From the NCBI GenBank assembly GCA_018649665.1, contig JABIHL010000151.1:1-55954 (forward strand): 55,954 nt of DNA, in the 5' to 3' direction. Below the pieces are notes generated by a model. That model saw only the letters and a list, made by a program, of their open reading frames with translations. It was not told the origin of the DNA and made no database searches. The stretch's first letter is position 1. Every line of letters begins with the position of its first letter. The DNA comes from Chloroflexota bacterium (GTDB lineage: Bacteria; Chloroflexota; Dehalococcoidia; Lucifugimonadales; Lucifugimonadaceae). Shown piece after piece: positions 8,376-15,049 of this stretch. Both the position numbers and the translations under genes were made by a program.

Positions 8376-9380
8376 CTAGGCTGAAGTTGTTGAGGTATCG
8401 GGTTCGATAGTCGGGGGGAGAAACTCTTCGAAGGGCGTGTTGAAGAACTCATGTCCTTCAAATCGTTCGAACAAACCTTCTAGCTCGTCGAACCCTTCGA
8501 TTCCTTCCAGGCCTTCGAACATTTCAAAATCGAATGTTTCGAGTAGTTCATCCAGATCTTCGGGGGCGAAGGGGAAATCGTGTTCACCTGGACCGAATTG
8601 GAAGTGACCTTCGGGCCCTTTGAACTCGAATCTGAATTCCCCGTCACCGTCGCCGAAATGTTCACGCCCGAACGGCAAACGCTCGAAGAGACCACGTCCG
8701 TGCTGCTCTCCAGAGAATTGTTCAATAGCTGGGAATAGTCGGGAAGAAATGTCGAGGTCGATAAGCCACTGCGGCATGGCATCTACCCAATCCCCGAGTT
8801 CTGCAGCCTGGTCGGCAGTGATCGTCTCGTCGGCAAGCATGGCATCGATCAGAGCGTGGATTTTCGCAAGGCGATCGAGTTCGTCGATCTGATCTTCGCC
8901 AGCGTTGAGAGCATCGGTCAATTCAGCGGAATCTAATCCTAGAATTTCGGCAATTCGGTCGGTGAGGCGACTGTCACTACCGAGGTCGTGCCTGCGTAGT
9001 TCAAAATTTTGCGTTAGGTGTCTTGAGCCGGAAGACGAGATGATCGATGACGTGAGCTGTGAAAATATCTCTTCATTTGCAACACTGGGGCACTGGGTCA
9101 TCCACTGAGTGAAGCTGTCTGCTTCTAATTGATCGATAACTTCGGCTTCTACGAGACGCTCTACAGCGTCTGCGAGGCGTTCATCCTGCGCTTCCCGTTT
9201 GGCTTGATCATGTGCATCTTGTAGATCTGAGGCTTCGATTCCCAGAATCGTTGCTGCACGGTCAAATATGTCCGCCCTGCGCGAATCGTTTGCGCCTCCG
9301 ACGGCGAGCACGGCCCCACCGGCGATTGCCAGCACCATTGCGACAGCGATAAAACTTGCGGGTACCCAGCGTTTGAGCAT
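8376..9380 (-). CDS. Secreted acidic protein with duplicated helical domain and Phe/Glu/Gly-rich tail
   Basis: 334 residues; ATG at 9380 with AAGGAAAA about 7 bases upstream. An N-terminal signal/anchor (about 9-27) precedes two related helical units. The first has AATILGIEASDLQDAHDQA (about 42-60) and ends ADSFTQWMTQ. The second has IAEILGLDSAELTDALNAG (about 143-161) and ends AELGDWVDAMP. The unit resembles short helical repeats in secreted proteins beside two-component systems in Chloroflexota and Firmicutes, but I cannot name the family with certainty. The C-terminal third is rich in Phe, Glu, Gly, Asp and His (for example GREHFGDGDGEFRFEF). As first gene of the sensor/export operon it may be a CpxP-like stress protein or the sensed ligand; this is inference. 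Confidence 0.75.
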   Translation of the reverse strand: MLKRWVPASFIAVAMVLAIAGGAVLAVGGANDSRRADIFDRAATILGIEASDLQDAHDQAKREAQDERLADAVERLVEAEVIDQLEADSFTQWMTQCPSVANEEIFSQLTSSIISSSGSRHLTQNFELRRHDLGSDSRLTDRIAEILGLDSAELTDALNAGEDQIDELDRLAKIHALIDAMLADETITADQAAELGDWVDAMPQWLIDLDISSRLFPAIEQFSGEQHGRGLFERLPFGREHFGDGDGEFRFEFKGPEGHFQFGPGEHDFPFAPEDLDELLETFDFEMFEGLEGIEGFDELEGLFERFEGHEFFNTPFEEFLPPTIEPDTSTTSA

Positions 9381-9440
9381 CAGTAATTTTCCTTGTGAGC
9401 CTTGCAGGTCAGATTGATTTACGAGGAATATAAATTTCCG

Positions 9441-9489
9441 TATCTAAGTTGTACTTCAGAGATGTCAAGACTTTGTGAAGAAGTGTGAA
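9441..9489 (-). promoter_or_regulatory. Promoter with tandem operator for the sensor/ABC-export operon
   Basis: On the minus strand a perfect -35 TTGACA (9463-9468) is followed after 16 bases by TAGATA (9441-9446), about 60 bases before the ATG at 9380. Directly upstream of the -35 is a direct repeat TTCACA-N4-TTCACA (9484-9489 and 9474-9479), a 10-base period. Direct repeats one helical turn apart just upstream of -35 are how OmpR/PhoB-family activators usually bind. The regulator encoded in this operon is the natural candidate. The -10 match is weak, as expected of an activated promoter. Confidence 0.5.
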
Positions 9490-9666
9490 AAGTAGCCAAA
9501 TGGACCAAAAGGTTTGTTTTCGGTGGGTAATCGCTGCCATAGCGGTTGAGGAAATCCCGTATCAACGATTGCGGGATCACGTGTTGTGGGTGTGATGCAG
9601 GTTGGGTTAGCTTGGAGCTATAGCAGTTATTAGAAGTTAGTCAGTGTTCGGAAGGACAGTGTCGGT

Positions 9667-10383
9667 ATGGCCGGTGAAAGAATCCTTGTTGTAGACGACG
9701 CCCCAGATATTTTGGAGGCGCTAATTACGACTCTCGACGATTCTGGTTTCCAGACTTCCGCTGCGTCAGACGGGCGAACAGCCCTCAGGGCTTTCTACGA
9801 ATTCCAACCACAATTAGTTGTTTTGGATCTCGTAATGCCGATGATGAGCGGTGTTGAAGTTTGTCGCCAAATACGTTCTATGTCGGACGTTCCAATCGTA
9901 TTTCTAAGCGGCGTTGAAGACATCGATCAGAAAGTAGAAGCTTTGCGAGCTGGCGGGGACGATTTCGTCGTGAAGGGCGGAAGCCTTACCGAATTGCTGG
10001 CGAGAATAGAGTCGAACTTGCGACGTGCAACGACGGCTGTACCCACTCCTATCAACGATCGATTCCAGGATGGATTCTTCGATGTCAATTTCGTGACTAG
10101 CGAAGTGATGGTCAACGGAGTTCATGTCGATCTCACTCCGATCGAATACCGATTAGTCTCTGAACTTGTGAACCACGCGGGTTCGCCTGTGCCTCCCCAT
10201 GATTTGTTAGAACGTGTTTGGGGCCCTGATTACCAGACAGAAAACCTTGTGAAGTGGCATATGTCACGTCTTCGAAAGAAGATCGGTGATACTGATCCCA
10301 AGAACAAGTTGATTACGACCCGTCGCGGATTCGGATACGTCTACAACAGCCCGGCTGCCGATGTGGAGCTTAACGCTGCGTAA
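9667..10383 (+). CDS. Orphan OmpR-family response regulator
   Basis: 238 residues. Receiver: acidic pair VVDDAPD, phospho-acceptor Asp in LVVLDLVMPMMSG, Ser in IVFLSG, Lys in DFVVKGG. DNA-binding domain: LTPIEYRLVSELVNHAG, HDLLERVWGPDY, KWHMSRLRKKIGD and RRGFGYVY. The usual Pro after the receiver Lys is replaced by Gly (VKGG rather than KP). No histidine kinase is adjacent, so it may be driven by a remote kinase. It is divergent from the 8376-9380 operon, sharing a 286-bp intergenic region, and is followed after 21 bp by a coiled-coil gene that it may be co-transcribed with. Target genes are unknown. Confidence 0.92.
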   Translation: MAGERILVVDDAPDILEALITTLDDSGFQTSAASDGRTALRAFYEFQPQLVVLDLVMPMMSGVEVCRQIRSMSDVPIVFLSGVEDIDQKVEALRAGGDDFVVKGGSLTELLARIESNLRRATTAVPTPINDRFQDGFFDVNFVTSEVMVNGVHVDLTPIEYRLVSELVNHAGSPVPPHDLLERVWGPDYQTENLVKWHMSRLRKKIGDTDPKNKLITTRRGFGYVYNSPAADVELNAA

Positions 10384-10404
10384 TCGCAGTTCTGAGAAAG
10401 TTAC

Positions 10405-11028
10405 ATGCTAGATCCACGATTTCAAGAAGTTCTCGAATTTATCGAAGAACGAGACGACGACGGTGCCCCTAGTGTTCGGGCGAAGATCGCAATAAAAATT
10501 CAAGCGTACGCTCAAGACGTAGACAATCTTCGTAAAGATCTTGTCGCTATCGAAGAGGAAGTTGGCGAACTTCAAGCTGTGGTCGAATCACTGTCCGCAG
10601 CATTAGACGAGCAAACAAATCGCAAGACCGACTTGGTCACCGAAGCCCAAGATGCTGCTGTGAGGGCAGCGATGTCGGGTAGTGGTGCTGGATCGGCTGG
10701 TTTACGGAAGAAGGCCCAGGCAACGCGTGATCGTATCGCTGAATTCGGCAAAGACTATGGCGAAGAAGCGAATCGATTAGCGCAAGCCAAGGTTTCTCTT
10801 GCTGCTAAATCTCAGGCTGTGAAAGATCAGCGCGACATGATTGTGCGTCGATTGAACACTATGAGTTCTTTGGCAGATCGTGCTGGTGTCGAATTTGGTA
10901 CCGAGCTTCTCGAACAACACGCTCAGGCTCAACAACAGGCAAACCGACCGCAACGACGTCCTCAGCCAGCAGCTCGTATGGTCAGACGACCACGTCGAGT
11001 CAGAGTTCGCCGTCGTCGAGCTTCGTAA
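10405..11028 (+). CDS. Coiled-coil protein with Arg-rich C-terminal tail
   Basis: 207 residues with no recognised family. Residues about 25-75 and 100-150 are heptad-like, Leu/Ala/Glu/Lys-rich and predicted coiled coil, separated by a Gly/Ser/Ala hinge (MSGSGAGSAG). The last 30 or so residues are strongly basic (RPQRRPQP then RRPRRVRVRRRRAS), suggesting binding to nucleic acid or another polyanion. There is no signal peptide or TM, so it should be cytoplasmic. It follows the orphan response regulator by 21 bp and is closed by a terminator at 11051-11079, so the pair is probably one transcript. It could be a chromosome-associated or RNA-binding protein; that is inference from composition only. 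Confidence 0.75.
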   Translation: MLDPRFQEVLEFIEERDDDGAPSVRAKIAIKIQAYAQDVDNLRKDLVAIEEEVGELQAVVESLSAALDEQTNRKTDLVTEAQDAAVRAAMSGSGAGSAGLRKKAQATRDRIAEFGKDYGEEANRLAQAKVSLAAKSQAVKDQRDMIVRRLNTMSSLADRAGVEFGTELLEQHAQAQQQANRPQRRPQPAARMVRRPRRVRVRRRRAS

Positions 11029-11050
11029 GTACAACTAACGAATTAATAAG

Positions 11051-11079
11051 AAAACGCCCTCATGACGAGGGCGTTTTTT
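11051..11079 (+). terminator. Rho-independent terminator
   Basis: Stem ACGCCCTC (11054-11061) pairs with GAGGGCGT (11067-11074) around a 5-base loop, followed by a T-run on the plus strand. An A-run precedes it, so it could also act on the minus strand. It ends the response-regulator/coiled-coil transcript. Confidence 0.92.
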
Positions 11080-11125
11080 GTTTTGCCTAAGTTTTTCGCA
11101 CGCAGTCGGTTTGGCAATAAACATT

Positions 11126-11202
11126 TGGCACCCCCGGCGGGACTCGAACCCACAACCTACAGGGTAGAAACCTGTTGCTCTATCCAGTTGAGCTACAGGG
11201 GC
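11126..11202 (-). tRNA. tRNA-Arg (anticodon TCT)
   Basis: 77 nt including an encoded CCA. Acceptor GCCCCTG pairs with CGGGGGT (G-U at the first pair and a second wobble), discriminator G. The D-arm is GCTCAACTGGATAGAGC, the anticodon stem ACAGG/CCTGT encloses loop TTTCTAC, giving anticodon TCT (reads AGA/AGG), and the T-arm is GTGGG-TTCGAGT-CCCGC. No integrated element or duplicated tRNA end is seen next to it. Confidence 0.97.
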
Positions 11203-11260
11203 ACTTGAACCATTCTAAGGGCAACTATGCCTGAGGGAGCAACTCGGTTTATCGCAAAAA

Positions 11261-12472
11261 TTAGCCAACTGCACCGCTATCGCGGAGTCGCTGAACTTCT
11301 TTCGGGTTTAGCGTGAGCAGCTCGCCGAGTAGCTCGTTGGTATGTTCGCCGAGTGATGGCCCTGGTGAAACGGCTTGATTGGAGCCTTCAGTGGATATTG
11401 GCGAAGTCACTTGCTTGATCGTTCCGTAAGACGGGTGTTCGACATCGACGATCAGGCCACGTGCCTTGATTTGTTCGTCTTGGAACGCTTCTTCGATGGA
11501 GTTGACTGGCCCCGACGGAACGATTCCCCTGAAACGCTCTAGCCATTCGGCGTTGGTCTTTTCCAATAGGCGTTCAGAAAGTATCGGAATCAGAATTTCC
11601 CGATTGTCGTAACGTGAAGCGAAGCTAGCGAATCGTTCATCGATAATTAGTTCTGGTAGATCGATAAGCTCCGCAAATTTGCGCCAAAAATGTTCTTTCG
11701 CACAAAAAATACTGATCCATCCATCACTTGTTTGAAAGTTTTGGGCGGGTACGAGTGTTTGGTGCGATGAATTGGGCGTTCTTGCCGGTTGCCAGTCGGA
11801 ATTCAACTGCCAAGAGGCGAAGTAGGTGAGCATCGAGACCGCTGTATCGAGCAAGCTGACATCGACATCTCTGCCAACACCCGTTGTTTTGGCTTCGAGC
11901 AGAGCTGCTACTAACCCAAGAGCGGCTGCATAGCCTCCGGCGAAGTCGATTATCGATACCCCAGCTTTTCCCGGCGGACCCTCTGGTTCGCCCGTAATCG
12001 ACATATACCCGGCCATCGCCTGCATTATGGGATCGTAACCCGGTTCTGATGCTCTGGGCCCTGTCCGCCCAAATCCGGAAAGTGAACATGTGACGATCGC
12101 TGAGTTAAGCGAACGCAGAGTTTCGTAAGTGAGCCCGAGCTTTTCTGGGAGATCGCCGCGCAGGTTGTTGAAGACTGCGTCTGACTTTTCGACAAGCTGA
12201 TGAAATATCTTCACACCGTCTGACTTACGAAGATCAATGGCTATTGATTTCTTCCCGCGGTTGAACGATTGGAAGTAGAGAGAATCGGCGTTGTTGGTCG
12301 CCGGTGGCACGTAGCGCGCTACGTCTCCACCCGCTTTGGGATCTTCGATCTTGATTACTTCAGCGCCAAGATCTGCGAGGTTCATAGTCGCGAAAGGTCC
12401 GGCACCGAATTGCGAGATGGCGAGAATGCGGATGCCGTGTAACGGGCCTTTTCGCTGTGACTGTTCGGTCAA
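11261..12472 (-). CDS. Class III (CaiB/BaiF) CoA-transferase
   Basis: 403 residues. Class III transferases move CoA between carboxylic acids through an aspartyl-CoA anhydride. Seen: LHGIRILAISQFGAGPFATMNLADLGAEVIKIE at the N-terminus (family signature), FNRGKKSIAIDL, LVEKSDAVFNNLRGD, GYDPIMQAMAG with the conserved region around the catalytic Asp, and ARGLIVDVEHPSYG near the C-terminus. It starts (TTG at 12472) 2 bp after the MaoC stop and is third in the CitE-MaoC-CaiB operon. In that context the likely job is activation of a C5 dicarboxylate such as itaconate or mesaconate with succinyl-CoA; specificity cannot be read from the sequence. The RBS is weak, which fits coupling to the gene above. 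Confidence 0.92.
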   Translation of the reverse strand: MTEQSQRKGPLHGIRILAISQFGAGPFATMNLADLGAEVIKIEDPKAGGDVARYVPPATNNADSLYFQSFNRGKKSIAIDLRKSDGVKIFHQLVEKSDAVFNNLRGDLPEKLGLTYETLRSLNSAIVTCSLSGFGRTGPRASEPGYDPIMQAMAGYMSITGEPEGPPGKAGVSIIDFAGGYAAALGLVAALLEAKTTGVGRDVDVSLLDTAVSMLTYFASWQLNSDWQPARTPNSSHQTLVPAQNFQTSDGWISIFCAKEHFWRKFAELIDLPELIIDERFASFASRYDNREILIPILSERLLEKTNAEWLERFRGIVPSGPVNSIEEAFQDEQIKARGLIVDVEHPSYGTIKQVTSPISTEGSNQAVSPGPSLGEHTNELLGELLTLNPKEVQRLRDSGAVG

Positions 12473-12474
12473 GT

Positions 12475-12966
12475 TCAGGATTCCGAATCGTGGGCTGTTT
12501 TGCCTTCACCAAGCGTTGCGTGGTTCTTTTTAGGAATGAGCACGTGTCGTCGAACCACCATTACGCGTTCTTCGCGTTGGTTCATTACTTCGGTTTCGAG
12601 GTAAACGACTCCTCGATCACCTTTCGACGTTACTCGGAGTTCGAGGATTGTCGAAGTTGTGTAGATGGTATCGCCGTGAAAGGTAGGGCCTTCGTGTTTC
12701 ACGGATTCGTAATCGAGGTTTGCGATTGCACGAAGTGAAATGTCGTTGACCGTTTGTCCGATAGCAATTGCGAGCACCAGAAGTCCGTTTACAAGGTTTT
12801 GACCGTGCTGGGTACTCTTGGCGTAATGGGCATCGATATGAACCGGATGTTGGTTTTGAGTTAGTAGGGAAAACCACGAATTATCGGTCTCGGAGATCGT
12901 TCTACCGGGCCAGTGCTTAATTACCTGACCGACTTCGAAGTCTTCGAAATAGCGTCCGTTATTCAT
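12475..12966 (-). CDS. MaoC-like hot-dog hydratase (enoyl-CoA hydratase type)
   Basis: 163 residues, single hot-dog domain. Seen: FEDFEVGQVIKHWPGRTISETDN at the N-terminus, then WFSLLTQNQHPVHID, where the Asp of ETDN and the His of QHPVHID are the expected catalytic pair of R-specific hydratases, and LVNGLLVLAIAIGQTV (helix). The TDN-to-HPVHID spacing resembles mesaconyl-CoA/itaconyl-CoA hydratases and beta-methylmalyl-CoA dehydratases. It lies between the CitE-like lyase (45 bp upstream) and the CoA-transferase (2 bp downstream), all on one strand. The expected reaction is reversible hydration of an unsaturated branched diacyl-CoA. A generic (R)-enoyl-CoA hydratase is the alternative. Confidence 0.88.
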   Translation of the reverse strand: MNNGRYFEDFEVGQVIKHWPGRTISETDNSWFSLLTQNQHPVHIDAHYAKSTQHGQNLVNGLLVLAIAIGQTVNDISLRAIANLDYESVKHEGPTFHGDTIYTTSTILELRVTSKGDRGVVYLETEVMNQREERVMVVRRHVLIPKKNHATLGEGKTAHDSES

Positions 12967-13011
12967 TTTTATCTGTTGTTCCTAGTTTCTCGGGGTCGTT
13001 TGGTTGAATTG

Positions 13012-13917
13012 TTACGAGATTCCAGCATCTCGGAGGACGTTTTGGGCTCGCAGGATAACTGGCATATCGATCATCTCTCCATCGAGAGAAATCGATCCTC
13101 GGCCATCGGCTTCAGCTTCGGCGGCGATTGCCAGCACTTTGCGCGCACGTTCAATTTCGGCGTCAGTAGGCATAAATACCGATTCAATCACTTCTACCTG
13201 AGCAGGGTGAATGGCGAGCTTGCCTTTATAACCTATCGATTTGGCGAGTAGTGCTTCTTCCCGCAGTCCTTCTGGATCACGAAATTTTGTGTATGGCGTG
13301 TCCAGCGCGTGAACCCCGGCCGCCCTTGCAGCAATGGCTACGGCAGAGCGGGGGTACGCGAGACCCGGCTCGAAAGCGGTTTGGGTGTTGGTTTCGGTTT
13401 CGTCGACAGTGCGACTGATTCCCATGTCGGCTGAAAAATCTTCAGCACCGAATGCGGTCCATCGAATACGATCACTCGAATTGCAGATCGCATAGGCGTT
13501 GATTATTGCTTCTGCAGTTTCGAGCCACGGGAGGATGGATGTGCGCCCAACGGGCACTCCGGCGCTACGTTCGGCATTTGCAAGGATCACTTCTAGTTTG
13601 GCTACTTCGTCTGCATTGCCAATTTTGCCGATGGATATTCCGATGATGTCGTTCGACATAACGGCGTTTATATCGTCTTCCGCAAGACCCGATGCCATTG
13701 AATTGACTCGGGGTGCAAGCAATTTTCCTGCTTTTGCGAGATGAGGAATGTGCTCTGTCACGATTTGTCTGGCTGCCTGCTTTTCGCCGGTTGGGACCGA
13801 ATCTTCGAGGTCGGGGATCAGCCATTTCGTATCGAAACCAACGGCTTTTTCCAGCATTTTAGGTTGGTTCCCGGGTACGAACAGCAGGGTTCGTGGGTTT
13901 AGGTCTGGTTCGTTCAA
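13012..13917 (-). CDS. CitE/HpcH-family CoA-ester lyase (citramalyl/malyl-CoA lyase type)
   Basis: 301 residues with a TIM-barrel CitE layout: RTLLFVPGNQPKMLEKA (CoA/Arg region), IPDLEDSVP (acid near Mg2+), LAPRVNS (conserved Arg), SILPWLETAEAI (metal-binding Glu), TAFGAEDFSADMG (metal-binding Asp) and GYKGKLAIHPAQVE. These Mg2+ lyases cleave malyl-, methylmalyl- or citramalyl-CoA to an acyl-CoA plus glyoxylate or pyruvate. It is the first gene of the CitE-MaoC-CaiB operon, so a (S)-citramalyl-CoA lyase yielding acetyl-CoA and pyruvate is the best-fitting role. Start is a TTG at 13917 without a good RBS, hence some doubt about the exact N-terminus. Confidence 0.9.
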   Translation of the reverse strand: MNEPDLNPRTLLFVPGNQPKMLEKAVGFDTKWLIPDLEDSVPTGEKQAARQIVTEHIPHLAKAGKLLAPRVNSMASGLAEDDINAVMSNDIIGISIGKIGNADEVAKLEVILANAERSAGVPVGRTSILPWLETAEAIINAYAICNSSDRIRWTAFGAEDFSADMGISRTVDETETNTQTAFEPGLAYPRSAVAIAARAAGVHALDTPYTKFRDPEGLREEALLAKSIGYKGKLAIHPAQVEVIESVFMPTDAEIERARKVLAIAAEAEADGRGSISLDGEMIDMPVILRAQNVLRDAGIS

Positions 13918-14096
13918 GGGTGAGATTCTTTTACTGTCGGTTGGCTGATGACGCTGAAATTATGGTGAATCATATAAGCGTTGAAGCGATGTTCGGGCGG
14001 TCGTAATCACAGTTGCAGGTCTTATAGGATTGAATTATTGCGATTTTCGAGGTTTGATTTGGTGCTAATCAGGCACCGGAATGACACTGTGAGCCA

Positions 14097-15047
14097 ATGA
14101 ATACGTTCCTGATAGCTGCCGATGCCGACCCTGTTGCAAAGGCTATCGAATCGCTTCTCTCAGACGGTTCCGGATTCCAACGGGTGACGGCTGAAGAGTT
14201 CGTTGGCACCGCTTTTGGTATTGAAGATGTGCTTCTCCTTGGAGAGAACGAGTCATCGAGCGAATTGATTCCCGAAGCTGGATTGCCTTCACTAGGCATG
14301 ATCCAGCATCTTGGTTGCCGACCTTCTGCTTCACTGCTTAACCTCCCTTCAAGATCAGATTCGCAGGTAATTGTCGCTGGAATCTCGCCAAACATTTCTC
14401 CGAGAGTGGCAAACCGGGTAATCGGTTTTACTGGTCCTCTGCCTGTACGCCCGATGCCGGACTGGGGCGTCATCGGTGTTGGTGAGGTCGGTACCGAGGT
14501 TGTGAAAAAAGCGTTGGGCACTCGGTCATCGGTAGGGGTTGCTGAGATCCGAACACCAAGATCAGGATTATTGACTGAACTCGGGGTGCGTCGGAATTCA
14601 CTGGATCTTTTGGTCGCAGGTTCGGATGTGATTACGATTCACGTTCATGCAGGTCCGACCACCTCACCTTTGATTTCCGACCGCGAATTGGGGCTAATGA
14701 AGTCAGATGCTGTTCTGATCAACACTTCAGACTCGTCGGTTGTAGACGAGAAAGCTGTTATTGAGGCACTAGAACATGGCGAAATCGCCGGTTACGCCAC
14801 TGATTGCCCGGGTGATGCTGTTTCCGCTGCCGATGAATCTTTGGCTGCTTCGGGGAAGTTGATCGTCACTACAAACCCACTGACGAACCAAATTGGTGCA
14901 CCGCAACAACTCGCCAAATACGTAGTAGCAAATGTAGAAGCATTCAAAAAAAAGTCGACCGTTCGTGGAATGTATGAGCCGATTGATTTTCCTGCGATTG
15001 GCGATCCGAGCTTTTGGTCATCTCGGATGAGTCCACGTCAGGACTGA
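14097..15047 (+). CDS. D-2-hydroxyacid dehydrogenase-fold protein lacking catalytic residues
   Basis: 316 residues. The Rossmann region is intact: GVIGVGEVGTEVV, an acidic residue after beta2 (VGVAEIRTP), ADVITIHVHAGPTTSPLI-like strand (SDVITIHVH) and LMKSDAVLINTSDSSVVDE. In active family members the last motif reads LINxxRGxxVDE with a catalytic Arg; here the Arg is Asp. The Glu of the next strand falls in DCPGDAV and the catalytic His (usually TPHxG) is replaced in VTTNPLTNQIG. It is therefore probably a binding or regulatory pseudoenzyme, or a highly divergent enzyme. Nearest relatives by motif are phosphoglycerate/formate/glycerate dehydrogenases. It converges on the formate dehydrogenase gene with a 2-bp gap. 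Confidence 0.85.
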   Translation: MNTFLIAADADPVAKAIESLLSDGSGFQRVTAEEFVGTAFGIEDVLLLGENESSSELIPEAGLPSLGMIQHLGCRPSASLLNLPSRSDSQVIVAGISPNISPRVANRVIGFTGPLPVRPMPDWGVIGVGEVGTEVVKKALGTRSSVGVAEIRTPRSGLLTELGVRRNSLDLLVAGSDVITIHVHAGPTTSPLISDRELGLMKSDAVLINTSDSSVVDEKAVIEALEHGEIAGYATDCPGDAVSAADESLAASGKLIVTTNPLTNQIGAPQQLAKYVVANVEAFKKKSTVRGMYEPIDFPAIGDPSFWSSRMSPRQD

Positions 15048-15049
15048 GC

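Noticed and set aside
11126-11202. tRNA-Arg as integration site of a mobile element
   Set aside because: No integrase, no duplicated tRNA end and ordinary flanking genes on both sides.
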